Assembly: GCA_009746045.1 (NCBI GenBank)
Contig: RPFO01000175.1
Location: 417,501-481,500, forward strand
DNA length: 64,000 bases
DNA from: Mesostigma viride
Taxonomy: Eukaryota > Streptophyta > Mesostigmatophyceae > Mesostigmatales > Mesostigmataceae
Direction of reading: 5' to 3'
In this document: one piece after another, positions 9,506-20,265 of the stretch
How positions within the stretch are numbered: position 1 is the stretch's first letter
Layout: each line of letters starts with the position of its first letter
Position numbers and translations under genes: made by a program
The notes under the pieces: generated by a model
Database searches by the model: none
The model's input: the letters and a program-made list of their open reading frames with translations, nothing else
What the model was told of the DNA's origin: nothing

Positions 9506-12500
9506 TTATCCTGGTCCGCGCCATGCAGGGTCCCAGATTTTGTTTTGTTCATTTGCAACCATCCAGTAGCGTCGCATGCCGGAGTTCCATAGGTAAATGA
9601 AGCGTGAGAGAACCCCAGCTTTGTCGAAAACTGTGCGCCTATTGAACACCACATCGTTTCGCACCGTCCAGATTGTATATAACATGCATGTGCGGAGCCA
9701 TATCCACGCTTGTTGTGAAAAGGTGAGCTCAAGGCCAGGGGTGCCAGTGATGCCAAAGATAATTGAGCGGGTAGACACCGGTATGATAGGCTCAGATGTC
9801 CAGGCTGCCCATAAACCAATCAACCAGGTCCAAACTCCCTGGAGGTTACACCATAAAAATCGGTGTTCCACAGTTTCAGTGGGGTTGGTACATAAACATG
9901 TAGCAGGGTGGTGAAATCGCCGGTGGAGGATCTCCCCGACCCCGATGGACCGGTGCATCAAGAGGTGTTGTACGTCGGTCGCGCGGCGATCAATCAGCGG
10001 GTGGTCAGCGGCGAGGGTGATGTTGCGGACCCAGGTGTGGCCAGGCCACTCAGTAGCGCCCCAGCGTGTCCGTCCGGGGTGGAATTGATGGTTTTTATGC
10101 AGGAGCATTGTGTAGCCCCACTCTGCCGTGTACTCGTAAAGGCCTTTTACAATTCTGCTGTCACCCTGATTTAGCACCCAGCCAAATTCCACTGGATCCA
10201 ATGACAACATGTCCAGGCGAGTTGATCCCACATGTAGCCAAATAATAGCAGCGTCTGGAAGGTTGGGGTTGGGTTGGTATACACATGATTGTTCAAGGGA
10301 CCAAGGTACAACCCGAATCCGGTGGCATAGCTGGGTGGGGAGGAACACCACTGCAGTTGTAAGTTGAGCCAGACAGCCATTGTGGCCGCTCAGCGGCGCC
10401 AGTAGTTGAACGTGCAGGGTTCCAAGGGGGAGTTCTGCGATCACCTTCCCCGAGCATGTTGCGGTCGTGCTGTATGGACAAAAGCAGCACCATTCACCAG
10501 CTTTATAGGGGGCACGGGGAGAAGTCATGAGTGTGTGCCAGCGTGGGGGTATGGCTTGTACTAGCGCGGCCCAGGCAGCATAAGTAGGCATATTGGGGAC
10601 CCAGGCAGCCAGTTCGTTATATGTTAAGAGGCGGTAGCAGTCACCGTGGAGAATATACAGGTGGAGAATAGTGGTTACAGGGTGGGGGGATGTTATGAAG
10701 CCTTCATAGGGGTTAGGGCATCCGAAGGGGCGATTAAGGGGGTTGAGGTATATATCATTAAAGAATAGGGGTTGGCGTGCAACTTCCTCATGTAGTGTGG
10801 GGAATAATAGGCGGTCGGGTTTAAGTGCCATAAAGCCTTGCCATATACGAGCCCAGTACCAAGGAAGACCTCTGGTGAGCTTCGGGGAGGGGAGGCGAGC
10901 AGTAAGCAGTGCGGCTCCAGAGTGCCAGGAAATACCATTGGAGTGATGAGTAAGACGTGAGAGGGTTACACGTGCCAGAAGACATCCAGGGTGTGTGTTG
11001 ACACCAATGTGGGCAGAGATAACTTGTTTGGCATACACAGACCATAAACGCCATTGCATATTGTGTAAGCCTAGTCCTCCAAGAGGCCACGGCATAAAAG
11101 ACATTGACTCTCTGATCCATCCGTGTACCTGGCGGCTGAGATCGCTCGATTTTTTCCAAACAAAGTTATGCCCCAGTCGTTGAATAAGAGACACGGTGTG
11201 TTCATCCGGTGGGTGGGCCTGACCGAAGTACAGCAGCTTGGAGAACAGCAGCTGGTTCGTGACGAGGACCTTGCCCCGGAGGCTGAGGCGGTGTACGCCA
11301 GCCCAGCGGTTGGCCACCTGTTGTACACCAGTAAGTTTGCCCAGTTGTTGTGATTCGTCGTATAAAAGGTTTTGACTTCCAATAACCTCCCTTCGGCTGT
11401 CCGACCGATAGGGCAGTTATGCAAAAGGTGGTATCCTCCTGGCGGGACCCATGTCACCGCCAGGTTAGTAGGTTGGAGAGTCGGGTTGGTTGTTCTGCCA
11501 ATATGCAAGCCCGTGGACTTTTGCACGTTGCAGCGTTGTTGGGAGGCGGTACAGTATGTAGATATATTGTCAAGCACAGCATCAACATCACGCAGGGAGG
11601 TGCAAATGTTAGTAGTGTCATCGGCGTAAGCAGTTTGAAACAGACCACGTGTGTGGTGAGGGAGGGGTAGCCTTGAATACGGCTGTCCTGTTGATGAAGA
11701 AAGAAGAGGCCAGCGTGAGCGAGCAAAAAGAGAAGGGGAGAGAGACAGTCGCCTTGTGGGAGAGAGCGTGTGCTATGGCCTATTTGGGATTTATGTCCAT
11801 TAATTAGTAGGTGCCAAGTGAGGGATTTGATCATGCCTAGACTGACCTTAATAAGTTTAGGTCCAAAACCAAGCCCGTGTAGTATAGCCTCGAGGTATTT
11901 CCAACATATGCGGTCGAATGCCTTTTCAAAATCCCAAAATAAAATAAGACCTATAATATTGTTGCGCCATGCGTCATCAACAATGTCCATGATCATGGTG
12001 ATGCTGTCGCTGATGTGTAGGTTGGACCTGAATCCAACTTGTTCCGGGCCGATCAGATTATCTAGTACACTATAGAAACGGCGTTGCAAGAGTTTGCTGG
12101 CTAGTTTGTAAGGGACTGTGAGCATGCGAATGGGTCTATAATTTTTCCAACTTGTTTTATCCCCTTTTTTGTGTAAGAGGATGAGGATTGTTTCCGACCA
12201 CTGGCCCACAACAGTTTCGGTGTTCCAGATTTCCAGGATGCATTGGTATAGATCCCTGCCTATGAGGGGCCAGAACGTTTTAAAAAACTCTACTGGAAGG
12301 CCATCTGCACCAGGTGCGCTACCGGTTTTCAGATGTTGGAGTGCTAGAGATGTTTCTTCCATAGTGGGGCTGGCGTCTAGTAGAGCTTGTTGTGACGGAG
12401 AGAGGCGGTGGGGAATAGCATCGAGGATTTTTTGTGTGGCTGTATTTGCAGAGGGGTCGGGTTCTGTCCGGAACAGGGTGGAGAAAAAAGCATGTCCAGA

Positions 12501-13781
12501 TTGTAGGATGTCCTGAGGGGTAGTATGGGTGCCAGTCTCGTCTGTAATTTAAGTGATGGTGGTTTGTGAGCGCGGGGGTGGGATAAATGCAAAGAATTCC
12601 TTATTCATTCGTTCACCCTTGACATGCCACCATGTATTTTCCACATCTAGGGCTTCTGCGTGGCGTTCAAGGCGTAGCTTATCCATCTCAGTCTGGCACA
12701 GTTGCAGTCGTGTTAACTCGTGCGGGGCTAGGCGGGGTTTGGATTGCAACATAGTAATAACTCGTTTGTAGTAATTGTAGTCTTTGCCTTTTATGCGGCG
12801 TTGTTCTAGATCGTAGGCCTTAGAGGAGTCAAGGATGTGCGAGAGGCATGCTTGCATCCAGAGCGTAGTGCTTGGGTAGTCTACTTGCTTGGTTTTCCAG
12901 TCCCGCCATTGTTCTCGGACTAGGGAGCGAAAGGCGGGGTCAGCCAGCAGCTTTTTATTGAGGCGAGGGACGCCTGGTCCTCTGGGGGGGCTGGAGTGAT
13001 ACACCATGGTGAGAAGGCAGGGGTAGTGATCAGAAAAAACTGTGGAGCGTATGACCTCTGCGTGACAAATGAGGGATGCCCAAAAGGGTGACATAAATAT
13101 GTAGTCTAGACGGCTAGTGATGCGGGTGCCCTGACGAGTGGACTCGCGAGTATGCAGATGGTCGCGAGGTTTGATAACATCCTGTAGTGAGAGGCGTGTG
13201 AGGTGGTTGGCTAACGAGGTCGTCTCAAGCCCAAGGCCATGGTCTAGGTCAACATTAAAGTCACCCATTAGTATGACCTCATGAGATTGGTCCAGGAGGG
13301 GGGCAACCATAGCAAACAAATCATCAAAAAATTTTATACGGTCAGAGTGTTCGTTGGGGGCATATACCGATATAATATAGCCAGTCTTACCGCCCCAGGA
13401 GATGCATTGCCGGGTCCAGCGACCCTGCCATGTGTTGGGAGCAGTATCTGTGTGCTGGGCCCATGGGTGCAGTTGAACATGAGGGTGTGGCGGACGTCGA
13501 TATTGTAGCAATGCAGTGCCTCCACTAGTCCCCCGTGCCCATGCCCATCTGCGTTCCATGTCTGGGGTGCGTCTTGTAAAGGATTGTAGCGCTTTGGCGT
13601 CTATTCCAGGAAATTTATGTTCTTGTAGGCCTACCCAGATTTCATGAGATGGGCCGACATAGGGTTGGGTGATACTGGCTAGTTGTGCCTGGAGCGCAGA
13701 TATTTTAGACTGTCCCTGGGTGCGAACACCATAAGTATTTAAACCCTGAACGTTCCAAGATATTATAGTAAGTTGACTCAT
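9506..13781 (-). pseudogene. L1 ORF2: endonuclease, reverse transcriptase, zinc-knuckle C-terminus
   Basis: N-terminal apurinic-type endonuclease (13781-12552): starts LTIISWNVQGLN, with MGDFNVDLD and, near its end, SDHYPCLL, the expected Mg2+ and catalytic motifs. A single in-frame TAA at 12549-12551 separates it from the RT; the next 62 codons to the RT segment read through without another stop. RT (about 12362-11580): KTGSAPGADGLPVEFFK, then a palm motif FWDFEKAFD and LPQGDCLSPLLF. The catalytic YADD is present near 11625 but in another frame, so a frameshift lies near 11650-11700. A further frame change near 11320 leads to the C-terminal domain (11317-9506, about 600 codons). That domain ends with a His/Cys cluster around TETVEHRFLWC, typical of the zf-RVT region of plant-type L1 elements. 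Nonfunctional as it stands: one nonsense and at least two frameshift lesions. Confidence 0.85.
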
Positions 13782-13833
13782 AAGTTAGTAGAAGGAGAGA
13801 GAATGCAGAAGGATGCGAGCGTTGGCGTACCTC

Positions 13834-14172
13834 TCATGCCTTGGAAAACGATGCACGCGCCCGCTTGGTTGCGTCGGCTGTGGTGACCGTTGGCTGCGCC
13901 CGTTTGGCCGAGGGGTCGTCCTGCGTTGTCGCTTCCTCGAGAGAGCCAGTTGAGGAGGGCATCATGTCGAGATCATGGGGTAGGGCCGGCAGCCGTGCCG
14001 CCGGATCAGACGGTGACGGCTGGTTGTGCGCTCCCGGGGGATCCACGTAGTTCGCCCCGGGGACGCGTCGGAGGATGCTCTTGAGTTGGGCCGACGTAAC
14101 AGTAAACGCCAAGCGCATTGGCGTGTTCCTGATTCGGCATATCTCTGCGATTCCAGCGGCACCGGAACGAGT
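13834..14172 (-). pseudogene. L1 ORF1 C-terminal fragment (tentative)
   Basis: Frame of about 112 codons, closed upstream by a stop at 14173, containing ICRIRNTPMRLAFTVTSAQL and ending in a basic tail (TKRARASFSKA). It lies about 50 bases before ORF2 on the same strand, the place where L1 ORF1 ends. Frames immediately upstream (to 14281) are open in other phases, so a frameshift probably separates it from the rest of ORF1. Assignment is by position and composition only; no RRM or CCHC motif is visible. Confidence 0.45.
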
Positions 14173-14175
14173 TCA

Positions 14176-14765
14176 TTCCGACAAGTATCAAGAAAGTTAT
14201 GGCGTTCCGACTTCCCGGTCGCGCGCGAGCGCGAGCCGGCTGTTCTTCTAAGTCGGACGTGAATATTTGCCGACGACACATGGGGTCGACAGTAATTCCT
14301 GGGCTGACAGGAATTAGGTGCTGAACCTACGACGGTATTGGATTAATACCTCGTACGCAGGAAATAGGAACCTTAACCTGTGGTCTGTTGGTACCGCAGG
14401 CTTAGTCCTGGACTTCTAGGTGCAGATGCAATAGTCACTGTGGACTGTGCTCTGTGGTCACTGTGCCTGTATGGCAGACCTACTGTATAGGAACTGGGCG
14501 CTGTACAGGTAGTGAATACTGTACCGGGGGTGTTATTACTGAGCAGGCCTCCTAGGCTGCTCAGGACTAGCAAAGCACAGTGCACAAGTATATAAAGAAT
14601 AGGCCAGTGCCAATTGGGCATCTCTTGCGAGCCCGCCTCACGTGTGTTGCCTTGACTTGGCAAACTCGTGCACAAGCCTCAAGCGTGTGAGCGCTGTAAC
14701 AGTATCCGATTTTAACAAAGCTCCGTTCCAACCATATTCACACATTGCTGCATTGCAACCATATC
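14176..14765. other. unassigned, with TATA-like element
   Basis: No coding region recognised. A TATATAAAGAA motif at 14590-14600 on the plus strand could be a promoter or part of a solo LTR, but I could not find terminal repeats around it. The segment from 14690 to 14765 would be the 3' UTR of the minus-strand frame ending at 14766. Confidence 0.35.
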
Positions 14766-15628
14766 CTATACATTGCGTTTAAAAACGTTAACTGTAACCC
14801 CGATGGATTTCAGTGCGGCCTCCTCGTTGGTCCAGACCAAGCGAGCCCCGGCTGTTGCAAAGTCTCCTTCCTTGGATGTGAGACATGGCACTAGTGTTTT
14901 CAGGATATAGATGGTGCCAGCCCTGGGGCGGTAGTCAATTGAAGCGTCTAACATGATGGACAGCCGGCGCGCGTTTCGGGAGACTTGTACAAGCGTGTCG
15001 AGCTGGTTACGTTTGAGAAAGTCCTCCGTTTCCGTCCAGATGTCAAGTGGCCGCCCTGTCCTAGCCCCCATGGGCTTGTGCATCAACAAGCTGGGGCTGT
15101 TATCCGCAGCGACGGTGCAGAGTACCTTGTTGGGTTGATTGGCCGAGGTGATGTATGGGTAGAGGTGGCTGCCCACCGAGGCGTCCTTGGGGATGTCTAG
15201 TTGTTGCAGATCCCATTCGCCGTAGCCGCCCATGATGTAGCGGTTGATGAGCACGTACGGTGGGACCGCCTCTGGGGGCGCCGCTGGGTCCTGCGCGGTT
15301 TGCGGGCCACCGAGCCGCTGTTGCTTGGCAGCTGCAAGCCTGAGGGCCTCTGGGCACGCGTTGGATAAATCTTCACGCGAGCGCATGCAGGTGGTACATA
15401 GCAGCGGTTCCATGTTGATTTGGGTAGTCACCCGAGAGTCGGCCAGCTTAGCAATGTCGAACACCATGATGGGGATTTGCAGAATGTCCGGTAGGCAGCG
15501 TGGCGAGGTGCCGGAATAGCCGCCGGGGCACCCCCAGATCTGCCCAGTGCCGTTCAGTCCTAGCCCTTGGTCCGGTTCGAACCGGGGCGTGTAGCTGCAG
15601 ACGATGCTGTAGGCTTGGTAGGAGTTGC
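14766..15628 (-). pseudogene. unrecognised open frame, interrupted by the copia-like element
   Basis: About 287 codons open to a stop at 14766; upstream the frame simply runs into the LTR. The protein has a Cys/Gly-rich start (IWGCPGGYSGTSPRCLPDIL), a PLLCTTCMRS segment, an Ala/Gln/Pro-rich linker, and a C-terminal part of mixed alpha/beta character (TSANQPNKVLCTVAADN, SIMLDASIDYRP). I do not recognise a family. The copia element is inserted between two copies of GTTGC; on its other side (22477-22560) the matching frame continues as VEDLPRTGGGN. Base composition is richer in GC than the copia element, so it may be an exon of a host gene or of an older mobile element. Its length argues for real coding sequence. 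Confidence 0.5.
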
Positions 15629-16109
15629 AGTTAGAATATGAACGACCGACTTGGTACAATGCTTGAGAACACAGAGTGCTGAGAGCAATGAATTGCTTGG
15701 TTCATTAGAAAATAGGTTTACCCTTTATCAACGTTCCTCTCACTGGCTGCGCCGCCAGTGACCGTTGGGTGCAGACCGTTGGCCCGAGGCCGCACGATGA
15801 CAGGTCGCAGTCTAGTCACTGCATCGTGTGATCACAGATCAATGCACGCTGCAGTACGGTCCCTATCTAGGATACTCTAGTACCGTCCAATGACAGGACA
15901 CTACGTATACTGGGTACTGACATCTGTCACGTACCCCAGTACCCAAAGTACCTATCTAGGGAAATGTATGCGACTCAACTAGCATTCCTATCTGCATAGC
16001 CCACGTGGTATTTATATTCACATACCAACGTAGGTTTACAAGGCTTATTCATACGTTGTATTCACATTGCCTTTGAGACTTAGTCTACAGCAAAGCATGG
16101 AGACTAACT
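15629..16109 (-). repeat. copia-like 3' LTR
   Basis: 481 bp, matching 21996-22476. The termini are the inverted hexamers AGTTAG...CTAACT instead of TG...CA. Read on the minus strand it holds a TATA-like GAATATAAATACC near 16005-16017. Confidence 0.9.
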
Positions 16110-16483
16110 CCAGTATTGTTTTATTATTTATTTCTTAATGCAGGTCTGCACCCCCAACATTATTGTTATTGTTTTAAAGTTGATTAGGGGTACAAAAGAG
16201 ACATGGCTGGTTGAGCCAGGTTGGTTACAGCTGGCGGTTCTGGCCAGGTGGTAAATTGCACATTAAATAAGGTGTACACAGCTGGCTGGTTTGGCCAGTT
16301 ATTGGAGCACACATTAAGTAAGTGTATACAAGGCTTGTGTCCTCAAGCTGCAAATGGATACAAATCTGACCTAGCCAGCACTCACACCCCACAGCAAATG
16401 TGTTGAATTTTATGGCGCCCAGCAGCTATCGCTGTGGTAAGGGGGTGTGGTGGTTGTGTACTGAGCTATGGCCAGTCATTTAT
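16110..16483 (-). other. copia-like 3' untranslated region
   Basis: Lies between the RNase H stop and the 3' LTR. Contains two imperfect copies of a CAGCTGGC...TGGCCAG phrase and an A-rich purine stretch (AAGAAATAAATAATAAAA on the minus strand) that may serve as polypurine tract. No gene. Confidence 0.6.
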
Positions 16484-17047
16484 TCAAACACTGACACGGA
16501 TACCATAGGGATTCATATTCTCAAATAGTAGCTGGTATTGTGGGCCAGCTGCATCCCTCAGCTTGGTTAAGGCATCTGCTGGGTTTTCTTCATCTTCCAC
16601 ATGATGCCAGCTGGAGAAGTAGGTTGCCTCCTGTTTGAGGATCACCCAATCCAGGTCAGTGTGGACAGCAGCAGAAACAGATTTCTTGGTTAGAAAACTG
16701 ATCACAGAGTAGCTGTCAGTATATAGATGTGAGATGACATTGCATGTGCTGCCTGCCTGGGTTTGTAGCCAGGTGAGCATGTGCTGCAGGGAACGAGCAT
16801 GCAATGCAGCAGACACCACAGCACGACATTCAGCTGAGTTGCTGCTGCCAGGTTTTCTGCGGTGTAGCCTGCTGTACCAGGAAGTGAGGGACATGTAATC
16901 TGACCTGTTGGTGAGAAAAAACAGCCCTGATTCCCGTGCCCCCATCTGATTGATTGTTCTGCTCTCCATGGAGCTGTCCATGACACTGTGGATGTGGATG
17001 TCTTCCATCAGATTCAGGCCATGGAGGATGAGGGGGGGGGCAGTCAT
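16484..17047 (-). pseudogene. copia-type RNase H domain
   Basis: 187-codon frame with the four acidic positions of Ty1/copia RNase H: Asp in HIHSVMDSSM, Glu in NSAECRAVV, Asp in HLYTDSYSVI, and the terminal NPADALTKL box diagnostic of copia pol C-termini. It would degrade the RNA strand of the reverse-transcription hybrid. Its start is a frame change at a C/G homopolymer (17033-17041), so it is separated from the RT by a small indel. Ends at a normal stop before the 3' UTR. Confidence 0.85.
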
Positions 17048-17533
17048 TGACCAACTTCCTGATGTGACTGCATTTTATCTTGACTAGAACATCATGGGTG
17101 ACCCTGCTGATGACAGCTAAGGGAGCCCCACAGATGGCTGACCACCACCCCAGTTTGCCCTGAACAGTGGCACACATGTGTAAGGGGAGGCAGGTGTGAT
17201 GCAGCAGATCTAGACAATCTTGAATATATTCTGCAGGAGGAGAGAGAGAGCAGACCCATTGATCTGGCTGCCTGTGCAGCTGCAACATGATGCCACAGAA
17301 CTGGATGGGGGTTGTGCTCAATTCCACCTGTTTGCCAATCTCATATGATTCCTGGACCTGCTGAATAAATTTTCCACCTCAGCTCTAGGCCCACAAATGA
17401 GTTGGTCATCTCCATGCCACACAAAGAACAGCAGTCCAGAGGGGGTGGGTACAACAAAAAAGCATGGGTCCAGGTCATCATACGTGGCCTTGAGCTTTTT
17501 GAATACTTCCTCTGCTGAGTCTCTGAAAATTTT
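17041..17533 (-). pseudogene. copia-type RT, distal part with GDD motif
   Basis: In this frame the sequence reads through TPSGLLFFVWHGDDQLICG and on to a connection region (TPIQFCGIMLQL). The box at the position of copia Y-V-D-D is H-G-D-D. The proximal part of the RT is in another frame (17341-18738); the frames part near 17533 at an AAAATTTT run, where one base appears to be missing. An in-frame TGA occurs near 17325, after ANRWN, so this copy of the RT has at least two lesions. Confidence 0.65.
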
Positions 17534-18738
17534 GGGGCACTGACAAGCCCTTCCACCCCAATGTTGATGATAAGGTGGGGCTCATCAATGTAAGGTTTCC
17601 ACACAGCTGGGGTGTCTACCACGTACACCTTCCCTTTCCACACAGATTCAGCCTTTTCTGGGTCCCCCCTGAGGAAGGCCCTTTTAATATCAGTGGCTTT
17701 GCAGACATAGTCTTGGCCTGCATTGAGGTTGTGGAGGAATAGGGAGAGCATGATCCTGAGTGAGGTTTGTTGCAGCCCAGGTGTGTAGGTTTCCCCTTTT
17801 GGCAGTGTGGATGTCCCCTTTAATTCTGTGACACATGGTCTGGCATGGAAGATTGGGGAGCCCACTTTTTGTGGTTTTTGTTTGAGAACAAATTTTAATC
17901 TGAGCTTTTTGGCTCCCTCTGGCACGTCCCATGAAGGGGTGACAGGAGGTTTGTATTGAGGGTTTTTGGGGTTGGGCAGGACCCATTCCTGCCTGGCTTG
18001 GTGGACAATGGCCATCAGCCACTTGGTAAACCCTTTTTGTGTTTTGCATTCTTGTATGACGTGGGAGATTTGGTGGGGTGAGTGCATGGCTATGTCCCAC
18101 TTACCCAGCCCAAAGGCTGAGGGATGGAGGAACTGGCTGTGCACTAACTTGTCCAGATCAGGGATCTCCCCTGGTGCATACTGAGTGTTGACTGCCTTGA
18201 TGACAGCATCCATACCAGGGACAATACTGGAGAGAGGGATTTTAAAGTGGTCCAGAGGAACTGCACCCACCCCTGTGACACTGAGCTCATTAGCTGAGAT
18301 AAGCACCCCAGGATAGGATACAAAAGGTTCCCCCAACAAGGTGTTACCAGAGTACCCCTCCACCACCTGGAAGGGTGTCTGAATACCAAGTATAGGGAGC
18401 ATCACTTGTCCCACTACATCCAGTGAGCTTTGGCCTGAGAAATCCTGCACCCGTGCCCAAAATGAAGGTGCAATCTCAAGACCAGGGATGGCTTGTGCAC
18501 TGATCACACTGACCTGTGCCTGAGTGTCTATTGCCAGGGTCCAGGGGTCCTGACTAGTGCACACAGCTGAGACTTTTGCCAACCCTTCGGCCACAGCAGC
18601 TTGTTGCTTATGTGACCTGTGTAGTGCTTGCAAGGCGACTGCCAATTTGACCTCAGAGCGGGAGGTTTGGCAGACAGGTTCGTGCCTTGGGGCTGAGCTA
18701 ATGCTTCCAACCCAGCTACCTCGTGCCTGGTTAAGCAA
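17341..18738 (-). CDS. retropepsin-like protease plus proximal copia-type RT
   Basis: 465-codon frame. Residues about 65-155 look like a retroviral-type aspartic protease: an IDTQAQVSVIS active-site segment (DTQ where DTG is usual), then a beta-rich stretch ending NTLLGEPFV, matching the family's second conserved turn. After about 100 linker residues comes copia-type RT: KLRLKFVLKQ, YTPGLQQTSLRIMLSLFLHN, and ATDIKRAFLRG with the first catalytic Asp. The true RT frame leaves this one near 17533, so the last 60 residues are out of frame. The first 70 codons overlap the end of the integrase frame by 211 bases in the -1 phase, compatible with ribosomal frameshifting. The likely product is the protease-RT part of a polyprotein. 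Confidence 0.7.
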   Translation of the reverse strand: MLNQARGSWVGSISSAPRHEPVCQTSRSEVKLAVALQALHRSHKQQAAVAEGLAKVSAVCTSQDPWTLAIDTQAQVSVISAQAIPGLEIAPSFWARVQDFSGQSSLDVVGQVMLPILGIQTPFQVVEGYSGNTLLGEPFVSYPGVLISANELSVTGVGAVPLDHFKIPLSSIVPGMDAVIKAVNTQYAPGEIPDLDKLVHSQFLHPSAFGLGKWDIAMHSPHQISHVIQECKTQKGFTKWLMAIVHQARQEWVLPNPKNPQYKPPVTPSWDVPEGAKKLRLKFVLKQKPQKVGSPIFHARPCVTELKGTSTLPKGETYTPGLQQTSLRIMLSLFLHNLNAGQDYVCKATDIKRAFLRGDPEKAESVWKGKVYVVDTPAVWKPYIDEPHLIINIGVEGLVSAPKFSETQQRKYSKSSRPRMMTWTHAFLLYPPPLDCCSLCGMEMTNSFVGLELRWKIYSAGPGII

Positions 18739-20099
18739 TCCCCAGGTTGTGAAGTGGGCCTGGCTTCACTGAGGGTGGAAGGGTTCACAGAGGGTGCTGT
18801 GGTGCTGTCAACAGCAGTAATTGGTGGCTCAGGGCTACTGCTGGGCATGCTGGAGTTGCCAGATAGAAGTAGTGAGTCCATGCTTAAAGACTCTTCCCCA
18901 GGCACGTCTGCCATGGGAGAATAATACTTCTTAATTCTATGACAGCTCACCCTGTGACGCTTCCCATTGATATTGTGCTTGACCTCCACGGTCTTGCTGT
19001 TTTTGGTAAATCCACGGATGGTAACTGGACCTAGCCAAGTTCCAACCTTACCAAAGCTGTTTTCCTTGTAATAGAGAACTTGATCACCTTTTTGGAATAC
19101 TGGCCTGGGATGGGTTTTATCTTTTTCTGCCAGTTTTGCTGAGGTTTGTGCACGTGCAGTGTTGTACAGTGCTATCACCTCTGGGGGATATACACCTGCC
19201 TGCAGGCCTGCTGGGATTACTTCACCCCACTTGGCATGCAAGACAGGTCTCATGTTTAGGGTTGTGCACATTTCATGACACCAGAGTGCCCTGTCACAAT
19301 AGACCCCTGAAGTAGCATCCTTGGAAGGATTTTTGGCTAGTAGGGTTTTGACAGATCTGATGGTTCTTTCAATGACCCCCTGACCCTCATGATCTTCCAG
19401 CCCAGCAATCTCTATTGCTTCACACCCTTCCAGGTCAGTCAGACAAGAAAATTGTTGATCAAGCAAAATTCTGTCAACTGGGTAGAATCTGGGTAAAGCA
19501 ATCATGAGTGCAACACGTAGCTGCCCTGCAGACATGCCAGGTAGGGGTTCCATTACTGTGAACCTGGACCATGAATCTTTTAGGATCAGGTAGGGTTGGA
19601 CATCTTTGTTGATGTGCATCACATCCCCCACTATCATGCCTCTAGTGGTGGAAGGAGTTGCAGTATGCCATTTTTGAGGTTTGGGGCTGTTAAACTGACA
19701 TTCTTGACAGTGTTGTCTAGCCAGTTTTACTGCATTCCTGAGTGGTTTTCCCATGCTACTACCCCCCAGCCGTCTGGCCAGTTCCTCAGCCACTGTTTCA
19801 TGACCCATGGCTAGGTGCAGCTGATGAGCAAGCTCCTTGATATCTATGGAGTTGTCAACAGTAGGGGTTAGTGCTTTTATGTAAGGTTCCAGTACAGGGT
19901 GTTGGGAGGACAGTAAGGTTGCTGCCTCAAAATCAATTATGCCCTGGCTGCCATCCCCAATGGTAATGAGATCATCATCCTCAGAGTAAGCAAGGTGAGA
20001 GAACTCACATTTGTTTGGGTAGCGAGGCCTGTTGCACCGGCTGCCTGGAGCTGGCCAGGTTGTGCCTCGTGTAGTGGCAGCCTGGGCAGAGATCCACAT
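18528..20099 (-). CDS. copia-like integrase
   Basis: 523-codon frame; the first about 30 residues overlap the gag end and are probably not used. The zinc-binding segment has HLAMGH (two His) and HCQECQF (two Cys). The catalytic core has Asp in VGDVMHI, Asp in ILLDQQFS and Glu in GQGVIERTIRSVK, in the expected D,D,E order. A C-terminal SH3-like part (GDQVLYYKEN, GTWLGPVTIRGF) is followed by a Ser/Thr/Pro-rich linker. It would insert the element's cDNA into the genome. It is uninterrupted. It lies upstream of the protease, whereas canonical copia elements place protease before integrase. Confidence 0.85.
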   Translation of the reverse strand: MWISAQAATTRGTTWPAPGSRCNRPRYPNKCEFSHLAYSEDDDLITIGDGSQGIIDFEAATLLSSQHPVLEPYIKALTPTVDNSIDIKELAHQLHLAMGHETVAEELARRLGGSSMGKPLRNAVKLARQHCQECQFNSPKPQKWHTATPSTTRGMIVGDVMHINKDVQPYLILKDSWSRFTVMEPLPGMSAGQLRVALMIALPRFYPVDRILLDQQFSCLTDLEGCEAIEIAGLEDHEGQGVIERTIRSVKTLLAKNPSKDATSGVYCDRALWCHEMCTTLNMRPVLHAKWGEVIPAGLQAGVYPPEVIALYNTARAQTSAKLAEKDKTHPRPVFQKGDQVLYYKENSFGKVGTWLGPVTIRGFTKNSKTVEVKHNINGKRHRVSCHRIKKYYSPMADVPGEESLSMDSLLLSGNSSMPSSSPEPPITAVDSTTAPSVNPSTLSEARPTSQPGDCLTRHEVAGLEALAQPQGTNLSAKPPALRSNWQSPCKHYTGHISNKLLWPKGWQKSQLCALVRTPGPWQ

Positions 20100-20196
20100 T
20101 GTTGACCAGTGTAGGGTTGTGGTTGCACTGGTTGCGGCTGTGCCCCGTCTGGAAGCACCTCAGGCACCTGACCCTTCCAGGGTTGCCAGGTTGCCT

Positions 20197-20265
<69 letters not shown>

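Larger units (their letters stand above)
9302..14175 (-). mobile_element. L1-type LINE, damaged
   Basis: Minus-strand non-LTR element with the L1 arrangement: a short ORF1 fragment, a gap of about 50 bases, then a long ORF2 (apurinic endonuclease, RT, C-terminal zinc-knuckle region) and a 3' UTR of about 200 bases. The 3' end (left side here) holds a 16-base phrase, on the plus strand ACGTTTATTCCAAATA, twice with a 25-base period (9308 and 9333), which may be the tail. The exact ends are not defined. Confidence 0.75.

Noticed and set aside
14281-14765. Solo LTR with TATATAAAGAA
   Set aside because: No terminal repeat pair or target duplication could be found; left as unassigned.
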